Positions 37,862 through 46,993 of a stretch of 64,000 nucleotides of DNA are shown one piece after another (positions within the stretch are counted from its first letter, which is position 1; every line of letters begins with the position of its first letter). The position numbers and the translations under genes were made by a program. Location of the stretch: positions 1 through 64,000 of the forward strand of contig NZ_LMHC01000021.1 in NCBI RefSeq assembly GCF_001427665.1, given 5' to 3'. The DNA is from Caulobacter sp. Root655 (lineage in GTDB: Bacteria; Pseudomonadota; Alphaproteobacteria; Caulobacterales; Caulobacteraceae). The notes beneath the pieces were generated by a model that saw nothing but the letters and a program-made list of their open reading frames with translations, searched no databases and was not told where the DNA came from.

Positions 37862-39403
37862 ATGACCAGGACCCGGCTGAACTTTTTCCAGATCTGGAAT
37901 ATGTGCTTCGGGTTCTTCGGGATCCAGATCGGCTTTGGCCTGCAGAACGCCAACACCAGCCGCATCTTCCAGACCCTCGGCGCCAATGTCGACGACCTGG
38001 CGATCCTGTGGATCGCGGCGCCGGCCACCGGCCTGCTGGTCCAGCCGATCATCGGCTATCTCAGCGACCGCACCTGGGGGCGGCTTGGCCGTCGTCGGCC
38101 CTATTTCCTCTGGGGCGCGCTGGCGACCACGGCGGCGCTGGTGGTCATGCCTAATGCCCCGGCGCTGTGGATCGCCGCTTCGGCGCTATGGATCATGGAC
38201 GCCTCGATCAACATCACCATGGAGCCGTTCCGCGCCTTCGTCGGCGACAACCTGCCCGACGAGCAGCGCACCACCGGCTACGCCATGCAGAGCTTCTTCA
38301 TCGGGCTGGGCGCGGTCCTGGCCTCGGCCCTGCCGTGGATGCTGACCCACTGGTTCTCGGTCAGCAACGTCGCGCCCACCGGCGGCGTGCCACCTTCGGT
38401 GCGCATGGCGTTCTATGTCGGGGGCGCGGGTCTGCTGCTTTCGGTGCTGTGGACCGTGTTCACGACCCGCGAATACAGCCCCGACCAGATCGCCGGCTTC
38501 GAGGCGGCCGACCGGGCGCGCAAGGGCGAGCCGGAACCGACGGCGGACGCCGGCGCGGGCCGCACCGCCAGGGCCTATGTCCTGGGCGGCGTGCCGTGGA
38601 CGGCGATCGGCCTGGTCCTGGTCGCCGTCATCGCGGCGCTGAAGCTGGAAAAGGAACTCTACGTCCTGGCCGCCCTGGTCGGCGGCTTTGGTCTGGCGCA
38701 GTTGGCCGCCGCGGCGTTGAAGCGGGACGGCGCGGCGCGGCGCGGTTTCTCCGGCGGCTTCTCGGAGATCATCGAAGACCTGTTCCGCATGCCGGCCACC
38801 ATGAAACAGCTGGCGGTGGTGCAGTTCTTCTCGTGGTTTGGCCTGTTCGCCATGTGGATCTACACCACCTCGGCGGTCACCGCCCATCACTACCACACCA
38901 CCGACCCGGCTTCGCGGGCCTATAACGACGGCGCCGACTGGGTGGGGGTTCTGTTCGCCGCCTATAACGGCGTCGCGGCGATCGCGGCCCTGCTGATCCC
39001 GCTGATCGCCCGCGCCACAAGCCGTCGGTTGAGCCACGTCATCTGCCTGAGCCTGGGTGGCCTCGGCCTGCTGAGTTTCCCGTTCATCCGCGACCCCGTC
39101 CTGCTGTGGATCCCGATGGTCGGCGTCGGCTTCGCCTGGTCCTCGATCCTGTCGGCCCCGTACTCGATCCTGTCCGGCGCGCTGCCGGCCCGGAAGATGG
39201 GCGTCTATATGGGCATCTTCAATTTCTTCATCGTCATCCCGCAGCTGCTGGCCGCGACGATCCTGGGCCTGTTGGTCAAGACCTTCTTCGGCGGCGCGTC
39301 GATCTGGGCCCTGGTCGTGGGCGCGGCCGCGATGTTCGCCGCCGCCCTCTGCGTGTTCGCCGTCGACGACCCAGGCGAGCCCAAGGCGCTTTCCAAGACC
39401 TGA
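37862..39403 (+). CDS. malY: Major facilitator/GPH-type sugar transporter MalY
   Basis: A 513-residue inner-membrane protein with about 12 transmembrane helices; the opening RTRLNFFQIWNMCFGFFGIQ and GFGLQNANTSRIFQTLGA and the loop GYLSDRTWGRLGRRRPYFLW are hallmarks of the GPH/sucrose-symporter branch of the MFS. It likely carries maltose or maltodextrin across the inner membrane with protons. The ATG at 37862 follows GAGGGGGAGC; an upstream ATG at 37817 lies next to the operator and is less likely. It leads a pair with the glucoamylase 42 bp downstream. Confidence 0.87.
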   Translation: MTRTRLNFFQIWNMCFGFFGIQIGFGLQNANTSRIFQTLGANVDDLAILWIAAPATGLLVQPIIGYLSDRTWGRLGRRRPYFLWGALATTAALVVMPNAPALWIAASALWIMDASINITMEPFRAFVGDNLPDEQRTTGYAMQSFFIGLGAVLASALPWMLTHWFSVSNVAPTGGVPPSVRMAFYVGGAGLLLSVLWTVFTTREYSPDQIAGFEAADRARKGEPEPTADAGAGRTARAYVLGGVPWTAIGLVLVAVIAALKLEKELYVLAALVGGFGLAQLAAAALKRDGAARRGFSGGFSEIIEDLFRMPATMKQLAVVQFFSWFGLFAMWIYTTSAVTAHHYHTTDPASRAYNDGADWVGVLFAAYNGVAAIAALLIPLIARATSRRLSHVICLSLGGLGLLSFPFIRDPVLLWIPMVGVGFAWSSILSAPYSILSGALPARKMGVYMGIFNFFIVIPQLLAATILGLLVKTFFGGASIWALVVGAAAMFAAALCVFAVDDPGEPKALSKT

Positions 39404-39445
39404 CACCCGTCCGCCAGGACATCGATCCTTTCGTGAGGTATTTCC

Positions 39446-41788
39446 ATGCGTTGCCTGAAGATTCTCGCCCTGGCCTCCGTGGCCGCGACCGCCCTGGGGG
39501 CCGCCGCCCACGCCGAGAGCCCGACCACCTGGGCCCATGCCGCCAAGACCGGGGTCGGCGCGTCCTACGAGGCCTATGTCGACGGCGCCTACAAGGACGG
39601 CGGCCGGACGGGCGCGGTGTCCAAGGTGTGGTTCTCGATCGCCGATGGCATGCTGACCGAGACCATGTACGGCCTGATCCACGAGGCCCAGATCAAGCAG
39701 ATGCGCGTGGCGGTGAACACCGCGACGGGCCTGGCCGTCGAGGGAACCGACACCACCACCAGGACCGAATATCTGCACGTCGACGCCGCCGGCCGTCCGC
39801 TGTCGCCGGCCTACAAGGTCACCACCACCGACAAGCTGGGCCGCTTCGAGATCGAGAAGCGGATCTTCACCGATCCTGACCGCAACGCCCTGTTCGTGCG
39901 GGTCACCGTCCGCGCATTGAAGGGTCCGATCACGCCGTTCCTGGTGCTGGAGCCGCACATGGCCAACACCGGCGGCGGCGACGCGGGCGCGGCGTCGACG
40001 GCGGCTCTGACCGCCAACGAGGGCAAGGCGTTCCTGAGCCTGAAGGGCGCCAGGCCGTTCATCGCTGCGACGGTGTCCGACCTGGTCGACAACGACGCCC
40101 TGGTTTCGCTGAAGGGCGGCAAGCTGGCCGGCGGGGCCACCACCGGCGACAAGCGCGGCGCCGTCGTCCTGACCGCCCAACTTCCGGAGCAGGCCTCCGG
40201 CGAGGCGACCTACGATCTGACCATCGGCTTCGGCGGCGACGCGGCGGCCGCCGACGGGGCCGCCTCGGCCACGCTGAGGACCGGCTATGACGAAGTCCTG
40301 GCGCGCTACAACGGCGAGGGCGACCGCGTCGGTTGGGAGGACTATCTGGCCTCGCTGACCGAGCTGCCCCGCCTGCGCGAAGCGTCGGAGGACGGCGGCA
40401 AGCTGGTCCAGGCCAGCGCCCTGATGCTGAAGGTGCAGGAGGACCGCACCTATGCCGGCGCCCTGATCGCTTCGCTGTCCAACCCATGGGGCGACACGGT
40501 CGACGCTTCCAGGCCTTCGACCGGCTACAAGGCCGTCTGGCCGCGCGACTTCTACCAGTGCGCCATGGCCCTGGCGGCCCTGGGCGACAAGGAAACCCCG
40601 CTGGCCGCCTTCCACTATCTGCCGCAGGTCCAGGTCAAGGCCGGCATGGCGGGCAATACCGGGGTCGGCGGCTGGTTCCTGCAGAAGACCTGGGTGGACG
40701 GCACCACCGAGTGGGTCGGCGTCCAACTGGACCAGACGGCCATGCCGATCATGCTGGGCTGGAAGCTGTGGAAGCTGGGCTGGCTGCCCGAGGCCGACCT
40801 GAAAGCCTATTACGGCAAGATGATCAAGCCGGCGGCCGACTTCCTGGTCGACGGCGGCAAGGTCGGGGTGGGCTGGAACCATGAGACCATCAAGCCGCCC
40901 TACACCCAGCAGGAACGCTGGGAAGAGCAGGGTGGCTATTCGCCATCGACCACGGCGGCGACCATCGCCGGCCTGGTCGTGGCCGGCGACATCGCCGAAC
41001 TGGCCGGCGACGCGGCCGGCGCGGCCCGCTATCGCGCCACCGCCGACGCCTATTCGGCCAAGGTCGAGGCGCGGATGTTCACCACCAAGGGGGCGTTCGG
41101 CGACGGCCAGTATTTCGTGCGCCTCAACAAGAACGAGGACCCCAACGATCACGGCCTGATCGACGCCGCCAATGGCCAGATCGCGCCGCCGGAGGACCAG
41201 GTGGTCGATGGCGGCTTCCTGGAGCTGGTGCGCTATGGCGTGCGCCGGGCCGACGACCCGCGCATCGTCGCCAGCCTGCCCGAGCTGGACGACACCACGA
41301 GGCCCGACCTCTACCGCGTGCGCTACGATTTCAAGTTTCCGGGCGTCGAGGGCGAATTCCCCGGTTGGCGACGTTACGACGTCGACGGCTATGGCGAGGA
41401 CGCCCAGACCGGGGCCAATTACGGCGTCGGCGGCAAGATGACGCCGGGCCAGCGAGGGCGTGTGTGGCCGATCTTCACCGGCGAACGCGGCCACTACGAA
41501 CTGGCCCTGGCCGGTCTGAAGGGCAAGCCCGACGCGGCGGCGGTCAAGGCGATCCGCGAGCGCTACGTGAAGGCCATGGAGCTGTTCGCCAATGACGGCC
41601 TGCTGATCCCCGAACAGGTCTGGGACGGCATCGGCCCCAACCCGCACGGCTACGCGCGCGGCGAGGGCACGGACTCCGCCACGCCCCTGGCCTGGTCGCA
41701 TGCCGAGTACGTCAAGCTGCTGCGCTCGGTCAGCGACGGCCAGGTGTGGGACAGTTACGCGCCGGTGGCGGCGCGCTACGGGAAGTAG
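39446..41788 (+). CDS. Exported glucan 1,4-alpha-glucosidase (glucoamylase, GH15)
   Basis: A 780-residue protein with a signal peptide cleaved near AHA (residue ~25), an N-terminal beta-sandwich domain (about 30-290) and a C-terminal (alpha/alpha)6 barrel (about 300-780). The barrel has the general acid in QERWEEQGGYSPST (Glu493/494) and the base region AWSHAEYVKLL, as in bacterial GH15 glucoamylases and glucodextranases. It releases glucose from the ends of maltodextrins, probably in the periplasm. GTGAGGTATTTCC lies before the ATG. Co-transcription with malY is likely. Confidence 0.92.
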   Translation: MRCLKILALASVAATALGAAAHAESPTTWAHAAKTGVGASYEAYVDGAYKDGGRTGAVSKVWFSIADGMLTETMYGLIHEAQIKQMRVAVNTATGLAVEGTDTTTRTEYLHVDAAGRPLSPAYKVTTTDKLGRFEIEKRIFTDPDRNALFVRVTVRALKGPITPFLVLEPHMANTGGGDAGAASTAALTANEGKAFLSLKGARPFIAATVSDLVDNDALVSLKGGKLAGGATTGDKRGAVVLTAQLPEQASGEATYDLTIGFGGDAAAADGAASATLRTGYDEVLARYNGEGDRVGWEDYLASLTELPRLREASEDGGKLVQASALMLKVQEDRTYAGALIASLSNPWGDTVDASRPSTGYKAVWPRDFYQCAMALAALGDKETPLAAFHYLPQVQVKAGMAGNTGVGGWFLQKTWVDGTTEWVGVQLDQTAMPIMLGWKLWKLGWLPEADLKAYYGKMIKPAADFLVDGGKVGVGWNHETIKPPYTQQERWEEQGGYSPSTTAATIAGLVVAGDIAELAGDAAGAARYRATADAYSAKVEARMFTTKGAFGDGQYFVRLNKNEDPNDHGLIDAANGQIAPPEDQVVDGGFLELVRYGVRRADDPRIVASLPELDDTTRPDLYRVRYDFKFPGVEGEFPGWRRYDVDGYGEDAQTGANYGVGGKMTPGQRGRVWPIFTGERGHYELALAGLKGKPDAAAVKAIRERYVKAMELFANDGLLIPEQVWDGIGPNPHGYARGEGTDSATPLAWSHAEYVKLLRSVSDGQVWDSYAPVAARYGK

Positions 41789-41795
41789 GCCCCCT

Positions 41796-41921
41796 GGGAG
41801 CGCCGTGCGTCCTTCGAGGCCCTCCTTTGGAGGGCGCCTCAGGATGAGGAATTCAGCAACAATGCTCCTCATCCTGAGGTGCGAGCCGCAGGCGAAGCCT
41901 CGAAGGACGCACGGCGCTCCC
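41796..41921. repeat. 126-bp palindromic repeat element
   Basis: GGGAGCGCCGTGCGTCC and CTTCGAGG on the left pair with CCTCGAAG and GGACGCACGGCGCTCCC on the right, and an inner CCTCAGGATGAGGA pairs with TCCTCATCCTGAGG. It is a long nested stem between the convergent glucoamylase and phosphatase genes and may end transcription from both sides. Confidence 0.8.
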
Positions 41922-41941
41922 GGGTTTGAAATCGGCCAAGC

Positions 41942-42451
41942 TTAGAAAGGCAGCTCGAACAGCGCGCCCTCGAAGGTGTCCGCGCCCCGGCCGATGTCGG
42001 CGATCGCCGTCGACATCCGGCCATCGCGGCCCAGCGCCGTGTCGGCCAGGCTGACCAGCAGCGGGTTGGGCGTCGCATAGGGCGCGGCGGCGCGCAGGGC
42101 CTGGGCGATCTCTCGCTCGGCGCGTTCCGGCGCGCGCTGGCAGGCGATGATGAAGGCCGCCGCCGTCGAGCGGCTGATCCCGGCCCAGCAATGGACCAGC
42201 ATCGGCCGCGCGCCATCCCAGGCTTCGGCGAAGGTCAGCAGTTGGCCGACCAGGGCGGCGCTGGGCGCGGTCAGTCCAGGCCGAGGCTCGGCGATGTCGT
42301 GGAAGGCCAGCCGCAGGCAGGCCTCCCCGGGTTCGGCGGCCGGCCAGGTCTCGGCCGGCGAGGCCGGGGACAGCAGGCTGATCAGGTGCGAAGGCCGGCG
42401 CCGGGCGCGCGCCGCTTCCACCTGGCCGAGCGGGCAGACCAGCAGGGTCAT
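41942..42451 (-). CDS. Tyrosine-phosphatase-like protein at the end of the cobalamin operon
   Basis: A 169-residue cytosolic protein with the phosphate-binding loop of cysteine phosphatases: HCWAGISRS (Cys88, Arg94), matching H-C-x-x-G-x-x-R-S/T, and a possible general acid Asp52 (FHDIAEP). Its start overlaps the cobS stop by 4 bp (ATGA), and every earlier gene of the cluster is similarly coupled, so it belongs to the cobalamin operon. Family members act on phosphotyrosine, phosphoserine or small phosphates. A role as alpha-ribazole-phosphate or cobalamin-phosphate phosphatase is my inference, because no CobC-type phosphatase gene is seen here. Confidence 0.82.
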   Translation of the reverse strand: MTLLVCPLGQVEAARARRRPSHLISLLSPASPAETWPAAEPGEACLRLAFHDIAEPRPGLTAPSAALVGQLLTFAEAWDGARPMLVHCWAGISRSTAAAFIIACQRAPERAEREIAQALRAAAPYATPNPLLVSLADTALGRDGRMSTAIADIGRGADTFEGALFELPF

Positions 42452-43206
42452 CGGGCCGCCAGCATGGCCGCCACGCCCAGCAGAACGCCCAGCTCACAGA
42501 CTTGCTCGATTCCACCCAGGACGTCGCCGGTATAGCCGCCGATCAACCGCCGGGCCGTCGCGGCCAGCGGGAAGGCCAGCACGGCGCCGACCAGGGCGCC
42601 GATCAGGCCCGGCAAGCCGAGCAACGCCAGGGGCCACAAGCCCAGGACGGCGGCGACCAGCACCTCGTGTGGCCGCACGCCATCCGGCGCCGGCTTGTAT
42701 TTGGCGCTGGTCGGGTCGCTGACATGCGGTCCCCACATCATCACCGCGACGGCGGCGGTCCGCCCGGCGCCGTGCGCGGCGACCAGGGCGAGGGCGGCTG
42801 TCGCCAGGGGCAATTGGGCCAAGGCGGCGACCTTGATCGCCAGCACCAGGCCCAGCGCCAGGACGCCGTAGGTCCCGATCCGGCTGTCCTTCATGATTTC
42901 GAGGCGACGCTCGACGGTCTGCCCGCCGCCGAGGCCATCGGCCGTGTCGGCCAGGCCGTCCTCGTGAAAGCCGCCGGTGATCAGCACGCCCGCCGCGACG
43001 GCCAGCAAGGCCGGCAGCGGGCCGCTCCAGGCTTGCCCGGCCGCCAGCAGCACCAAGGCGCAGGCGCCGCCGACCAGGATCCCGACCAGCGGAAAGTAAC
43101 GCGCGGCGCGGGTGATCCAGGCCGGTTCGAAATCGGCTAAGGACGGGACCGGCAGACGGGTCAGGAACTGCACGGCGCAAAGGAAGAGCTTGAGCTGGCG
43201 GGGCAT
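42448..43206 (-). CDS. cobS: Adenosylcobinamide-GDP ribazoletransferase (cobalamin synthase)
   Basis: CobS joins adenosylcobinamide-GDP with alpha-ribazole or its phosphate, the last assembly step of B12, at the inner membrane. The 252-residue protein has 5-7 hydrophobic helices and the family motifs FLTRLPVP, GGFHEDGLADTADGLGGG with the acidic metal-binding residues, and MKDSRIGTYG. The ATG at 43206 shares one base with the cobT stop, so translation is coupled; longer open reading upstream is inside cobT. Length is normal. Confidence 0.94.
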   Translation of the reverse strand: MPRQLKLFLCAVQFLTRLPVPSLADFEPAWITRAARYFPLVGILVGGACALVLLAAGQAWSGPLPALLAVAAGVLITGGFHEDGLADTADGLGGGQTVERRLEIMKDSRIGTYGVLALGLVLAIKVAALAQLPLATAALALVAAHGAGRTAAVAVMMWGPHVSDPTSAKYKPAPDGVRPHEVLVAAVLGLWPLALLGLPGLIGALVGAVLAFPLAATARRLIGGYTGDVLGGIEQVCELGVLLGVAAMLAAR

Positions 43207-44240
43207 CACCCGGGTCCGGCCAGGACTTCGGCCAGGTCGGCCACGTCGGTCAGCAGGTTGGCGGCGGCGACCAGCAGCGGGGCGGCCAGGGCGGCGCCGG
43301 TGCCTTCGCCCAGCCGCAGGTCGAGGTCCAACAAGGGGCGGACGCCAAGCGCCCGCAGCATCAACGGATGGCCGCGCTCGGCCGAACCGTGGGCGAACAC
43401 GCAGTAGTCGAGGGCTGCCGGGACCAGGCGCACGGCCGCCAGGGCCGCCGCCGTGCTGATGAAGCCGTCGACCAGCACCACGCGCCGCACCGACGCCGCG
43501 CCGAGCACGGCGCCGGCCATCATGGCGATCTCGCAACCGCCGAATTCGCACAGCACGGCCAGGGGCGCGGTGGCGTCGGAGCGCTGGGCGGCGCGGGCCA
43601 CGCCGGCGCGCTTGCGGGCCATGCCCTCGGCCCCATGACCCGTGCCCTGGCCCACGCAGTCGTCCAGCGGCGCGGGCGCCAGGCGGTGCATGATCAGCGC
43701 GGCCGACGAGCTGTTGCCGATGCCCATTTCGCCCAGGGCGATCACGTCGGCCCCGTCGGCGGCGGCTGACCGGGCGATCTCGACGCCCTTGGCTATGGCC
43801 CGCAGGACCTCGTCCTGGGTCAGGGCCGGCTCGCGGGCGGCGTTACGGGTTCCACGGCGGATCTTGGCGGCGATCAGGTCGGGATGGGCGGGCAGGTCGG
43901 CGTCGACCCCGGCGTCGACCACATGCACCCGGACGCCCGTGGCCTTGGCGAAGGCGCTGACACTGGACCGACCCGAGAGGTACAGGCCGACCATGGCGGC
44001 GGTGACGCTGGACGGATAGGCCGAGACGCCTTCGTTGGTCAGGCCGTGGTCACCGGCGAAGACATAGAGGTCGGTCTGGGCGATGCGCGGGTCGAGGCGG
44101 TTCTGGATCAGGCCGATCCGCACCGCCAGGTCCTCGATCACGCCCAGCGAGCCGGGCGGCTTGGCCTTGCCGTCGAGGCGGGCGCGCAGAAGCGGCTCGA
44201 GCGCGGCGCTGACGGGCGTGATGGTCGGGAGGGCGGTCAT
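43206..44240 (-). CDS. cobT: Nicotinate-nucleotide-dimethylbenzimidazole phosphoribosyltransferase
   Basis: CobT activates the lower ligand dimethylbenzimidazole to alpha-ribazole 5'-phosphate. The 344-residue product has KPPGSLGVIEDLAVRI, FAGDHGLTNEGVSAYPSSVT, LGEMGIGNSSSAAL and a C-terminal catalytic region DLDLRLGEGTGAALA with the essential glutamate. The ATG at 44240 (MTALPTITPV) is chosen because AGGA lies 7 bp before it; an ATG at 44273 that overlaps the cobD stop by 4 bp would add 11 residues and is the alternative. The gene is called cobU in Pseudomonas denitrificans. Confidence 0.93.
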   Translation of the reverse strand: MTALPTITPVSAALEPLLRARLDGKAKPPGSLGVIEDLAVRIGLIQNRLDPRIAQTDLYVFAGDHGLTNEGVSAYPSSVTAAMVGLYLSGRSSVSAFAKATGVRVHVVDAGVDADLPAHPDLIAAKIRRGTRNAAREPALTQDEVLRAIAKGVEIARSAAADGADVIALGEMGIGNSSSAALIMHRLAPAPLDDCVGQGTGHGAEGMARKRAGVARAAQRSDATAPLAVLCEFGGCEIAMMAGAVLGAASVRRVVLVDGFISTAAALAAVRLVPAALDYCVFAHGSAERGHPLMLRALGVRPLLDLDLRLGEGTGAALAAPLLVAAANLLTDVADLAEVLAGPG

Positions 44241-44269
44241 GACGAGGTCCTGGATAGACGAAGAAGGGA

Positions 44270-45226
44270 TCATCGGGCGAGCACGACGGCGAGGCCGATC
44301 CCCAGCGGGATCAGTCCCAGCAGGAAACAGGCTCGGCGGTAGAGGGCCAGACCGCGTGTAAGGTCGGAGGCGATGGGCGGCGGACCGTCGCCGAAGATCG
44401 GCCGCGCGGTCGCGACGCCGTCGTAGCGCGCTTCGCCGCCCAGCCGGACGCCCAGGGCTCCGGCCATGGCGGCCTCGGGCCAGCCGGCGTTGGGCGAAGC
44501 ATGCAGGCGTGCGTCACGGCGCATGATCCGCCAACCGCGCCCTCCGGCCAGGACGATCAGAGCGCCAGCGAGGCGGGCGGGGATCAGGTTCATCAGGTCG
44601 TCGGTGCGCGCGGCGGCCCAGCCGAACATCCGCCAGCGCGGCTCCCTGTGGCCGATCAGGCTGTCGGCGGTGTTGACGCACTTGTAGGCGAACAGGCCCG
44701 GCAAGCCGCCGACCAGCAGCCAGAAGGCGGGCGCCACGACGCCGTCGTTGAAGCTTTCGGCCAAGCTCTCCAGGGCGGCCGCGGCGACCTCTTCGGCGTC
44801 GAGGTCGGCGGTGTCGCGGCCGACGATCATGCCGACCGCCGCACGGGCGGCCGGCAGGTCGCCGGCCCGCAGCGGCGCCAGGACGGCGGCGACGTGCTGA
44901 TGCAGGCTGCGCTGGGCCAGGCCGACGGTGGCGAGCAAGGCGATGACCGCCAGGCCGAGCAGGTTGCCGCCCAGCAGTCCGTGCAGGATCGCCCCCGGCA
45001 GCACAGCCGACCCGAGAAGGATGCCGACCACCGCGACGCCCAGCAGACGACGCCGGCCGTCGGCGAGCGCCGGACGGTTCCAGCGCCGCTCCAGCCCCTC
45101 GATCACCGCCGCCGGCCAGGCCACCGGATGCGGCGCCCGGCGGTGCAGCCAGGCCGGATAGCCCAGCGCGGCCTCCAGGCCCAGAGCCAGGGCCACGACC
45201 CATGCCCAGGGCGGCGTCTCAGCCAC
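44270..45226 (-). CDS. cobD: Adenosylcobinamide-phosphate synthase (CobD/CbiB)
   Basis: This membrane enzyme attaches aminopropanol (or its phosphate) to adenosylcobyric acid. The 318-residue protein has about five hydrophobic segments and the CbiB landmarks GRDTADLDAEEVAAAALESLAESFNDGVVAP, LPGLFAYKCVNTADSLIGHR, DDLMNLIPARLAG and DARLHASPNAGWPEAAMAGALG. It overlaps btuD by 8 bp upstream and cobT's alternative start downstream. Its presence shows that the cell can process cobyric acid and not only cobinamide. Confidence 0.94.
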   Translation of the reverse strand: MAETPPWAWVVALALGLEAALGYPAWLHRRAPHPVAWPAAVIEGLERRWNRPALADGRRRLLGVAVVGILLGSAVLPGAILHGLLGGNLLGLAVIALLATVGLAQRSLHQHVAAVLAPLRAGDLPAARAAVGMIVGRDTADLDAEEVAAAALESLAESFNDGVVAPAFWLLVGGLPGLFAYKCVNTADSLIGHREPRWRMFGWAAARTDDLMNLIPARLAGALIVLAGGRGWRIMRRDARLHASPNAGWPEAAMAGALGVRLGGEARYDGVATARPIFGDGPPPIASDLTRGLALYRRACFLLGLIPLGIGLAVVLAR

Positions 45227-46013
45227 CCGCGCGTCCGATCAGCTCGATCAGCGGGCCGGACACGCCAGCCACGATCGCCGCCTCGACGCCGTAGGCCTGG
45301 GCGAGGATCGCCGGCGTCAGGGCCTCCAGTGGCGCCGCGTCGGCGATGAGCCTGCTCCCCTGCAGCACCACGACCCGGTCGGCCAGGCGCAGGGCGACGC
45401 CCAGATCGTGCACGGTCATGATGACGCCGTGGCCACTCTCGGCCGCGAAGGCGCGCAGCAGGTCGACGGTGTCCAGCTGGTGGCCGGGATCCAGCCCCGC
45501 CAGCGGCTCGTCGGCCAGCAGCCACGACGGCTCGCCGGCCAGGACCCGGGCCAGCAGGGCGCGGGCCCGCTCGCCGCCCGACAGGGTGGTGACGTCGCGG
45601 TGGGCCAGGCCGGTCATGCGGGTCTGGATCAAGGCCTCTTGCACCGCCGCGTGATCGGCTTCGGTCAGGCCGAGGGCCCCGCTGTGGGGGGTGCGACCCA
45701 GGCCGACCAAGGTCTCGACGTTCACCGCCCAGGCCACCTCGGGCGTCTGGGGCAGGAAGCCGATATGGCGGGCGCGCTCGCGATGCGGCATGGTCAGGAG
45801 CGAGCGGTCGCCGAGCGTGACGCGTCCGGCGTCGGGGCGGCGCAGGCCCGCCAGGCAGGCCAGCAAGGTCGACTTGCCCGCGCCGTTGGGCCCGACGACG
45901 ACGGTGACCTCGCCCGGCCGGAACCGGGCGCTGATCCCGTCCAGAACGACCCGACCGCCGAACGCGACGGCGAGGTCGTCGGCGACCAGGTCGCCGTTCT
46001 CGCCCACGCTCAT
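45219..46013 (-). CDS. btuD: Cobalamin ABC transporter ATP-binding protein
   Basis: A 264-residue ABC ATPase with Walker A GPNGAGKST, signature LSGGERARALLARVLAGE, Walker B LLADEP and a switch histidine in MTVHDLGVAL, of the FecCD/BtuCD-associated type. It powers import of cobalamin or cobinamide through BtuC. It begins at the ATG at 46013, overlapping the btuC stop by 4 bp. Assignment to B12 rather than siderophores rests on the surrounding cob genes and the upstream riboswitch-btuB. Confidence 0.9.
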   Translation of the reverse strand: MSVGENGDLVADDLAVAFGGRVVLDGISARFRPGEVTVVVGPNGAGKSTLLACLAGLRRPDAGRVTLGDRSLLTMPHRERARHIGFLPQTPEVAWAVNVETLVGLGRTPHSGALGLTEADHAAVQEALIQTRMTGLAHRDVTTLSGGERARALLARVLAGEPSWLLADEPLAGLDPGHQLDTVDLLRAFAAESGHGVIMTVHDLGVALRLADRVVVLQGSRLIADAAPLEALTPAILAQAYGVEAAIVAGVSGPLIELIGRAGG

Positions 46014-46993
46014 GCCAGCCTCCGGCGCATCGAGATCAACAGGGCCAGGAAGAACGGTCCGCCCACCGAAGCCATGGCGACGCCGAGCCGGACCTCCGCG
46101 ACCGACGGCGTCAACCGCACCACGATGTCGGCGACCAGGACCAGGACGGCCCCGGCGACCGCGCTGGGCGCCAGCAGCGCGCCGGGCTGGTGGCCGACCA
46201 GCGGCCGCATCATGTGCGGCACGATCAGGCCGACGAAGCCGATCATGCCCGTCACGGCCACGCTGGCCCCCGACGCCATGCCGACCCCGACCGCCAGCAA
46301 CACGCGTGTCAGAGTGAGGTTGATCCCCAGGGCCCTGGCGCCCGTTTCCCCAAGGGTCAGGGCGTTCAGCGCACGGCCGAGCGACAGCAGCAGTCCGCAG
46401 CCGATCGCGATGAACGGCAAGGCCATCCAGACGTCGTCGGCGCTGCGGTCGGCCAGCGAGCCGAGCAGCCAGTTGATGATCTCCTGGGCCGCCCACGGGC
46501 TGGGGGCCAGGCTCAGCGCCAGGGCGACGCCGGCGCTGGCCACGGTGTTGAGGATCACCCCCGCCAGGATGAAGGTGATGGTCCCGCCGGTCCCGCCGGC
46601 CAGGGCCAGCATCACCGCCACGCCGACCCCCGCGCCGACCATGGCCGCCGCGAACAGCATCCACGGCGTGCTCAATCCCATGGCGAGATACATGGTCATC
46701 ACCGCGCCGAGCGCGGCCATGGACGAGACGCCGAGCACGCCCGGATCGGCCAGCGGGTTGCGCGTATAGCCCTGCATCGCCGCGCCGGAGAGGCCCAGCG
46801 CCGCGCCGACCACCACCGCCAGGATGGTGCGCGGCAGGCGAAGTTCGAAGATGATCGCCCAGCGCGGATCATGGGCGGTCGGGGACCAGGCGCTCCAGGG
46901 GACCCAGACCCGTCCGGCCATCAGCGACACGCCGCCGAGCAGCAGCACGAGGACGCAGAGCCCCACGATCAGCAAAAGTCGCCTGCCGGTCAT
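46010..46993 (-). CDS. btuC: Cobalamin ABC transporter permease
   Basis: A 327-residue inner-membrane protein of the FecCD family with about ten helices; typical segments are LRLPRTILAVVVGAALGLSG and AAMQGYTRNPLADPGVLGVS near the N-terminus, TGMIGFVGLIVPHMMRPLVG and LVADIVVRL near the C-terminus. The ATG at 46993 overlaps the btuF stop (ATGA). The open frame continues upstream inside btuF, but MTGRRLLLIVGLCVL is the natural start. Confidence 0.91.
   Translation of the reverse strand: MTGRRLLLIVGLCVLVLLLGGVSLMAGRVWVPWSAWSPTAHDPRWAIIFELRLPRTILAVVVGAALGLSGAAMQGYTRNPLADPGVLGVSSMAALGAVMTMYLAMGLSTPWMLFAAAMVGAGVGVAVMLALAGGTGGTITFILAGVILNTVASAGVALALSLAPSPWAAQEIINWLLGSLADRSADDVWMALPFIAIGCGLLLSLGRALNALTLGETGARALGINLTLTRVLLAVGVGMASGASVAVTGMIGFVGLIVPHMMRPLVGHQPGALLAPSAVAGAVLVLVADIVVRLTPSVAEVRLGVAMASVGGPFFLALLISMRRRLA

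Noticed and set aside
38186..41872. A 1228-codon open frame on the minus strand
   Set aside because: It lies opposite malY and the glucoamylase, is rich in repeats of small residues and has no family resemblance; it is a by-product of high GC codon usage.
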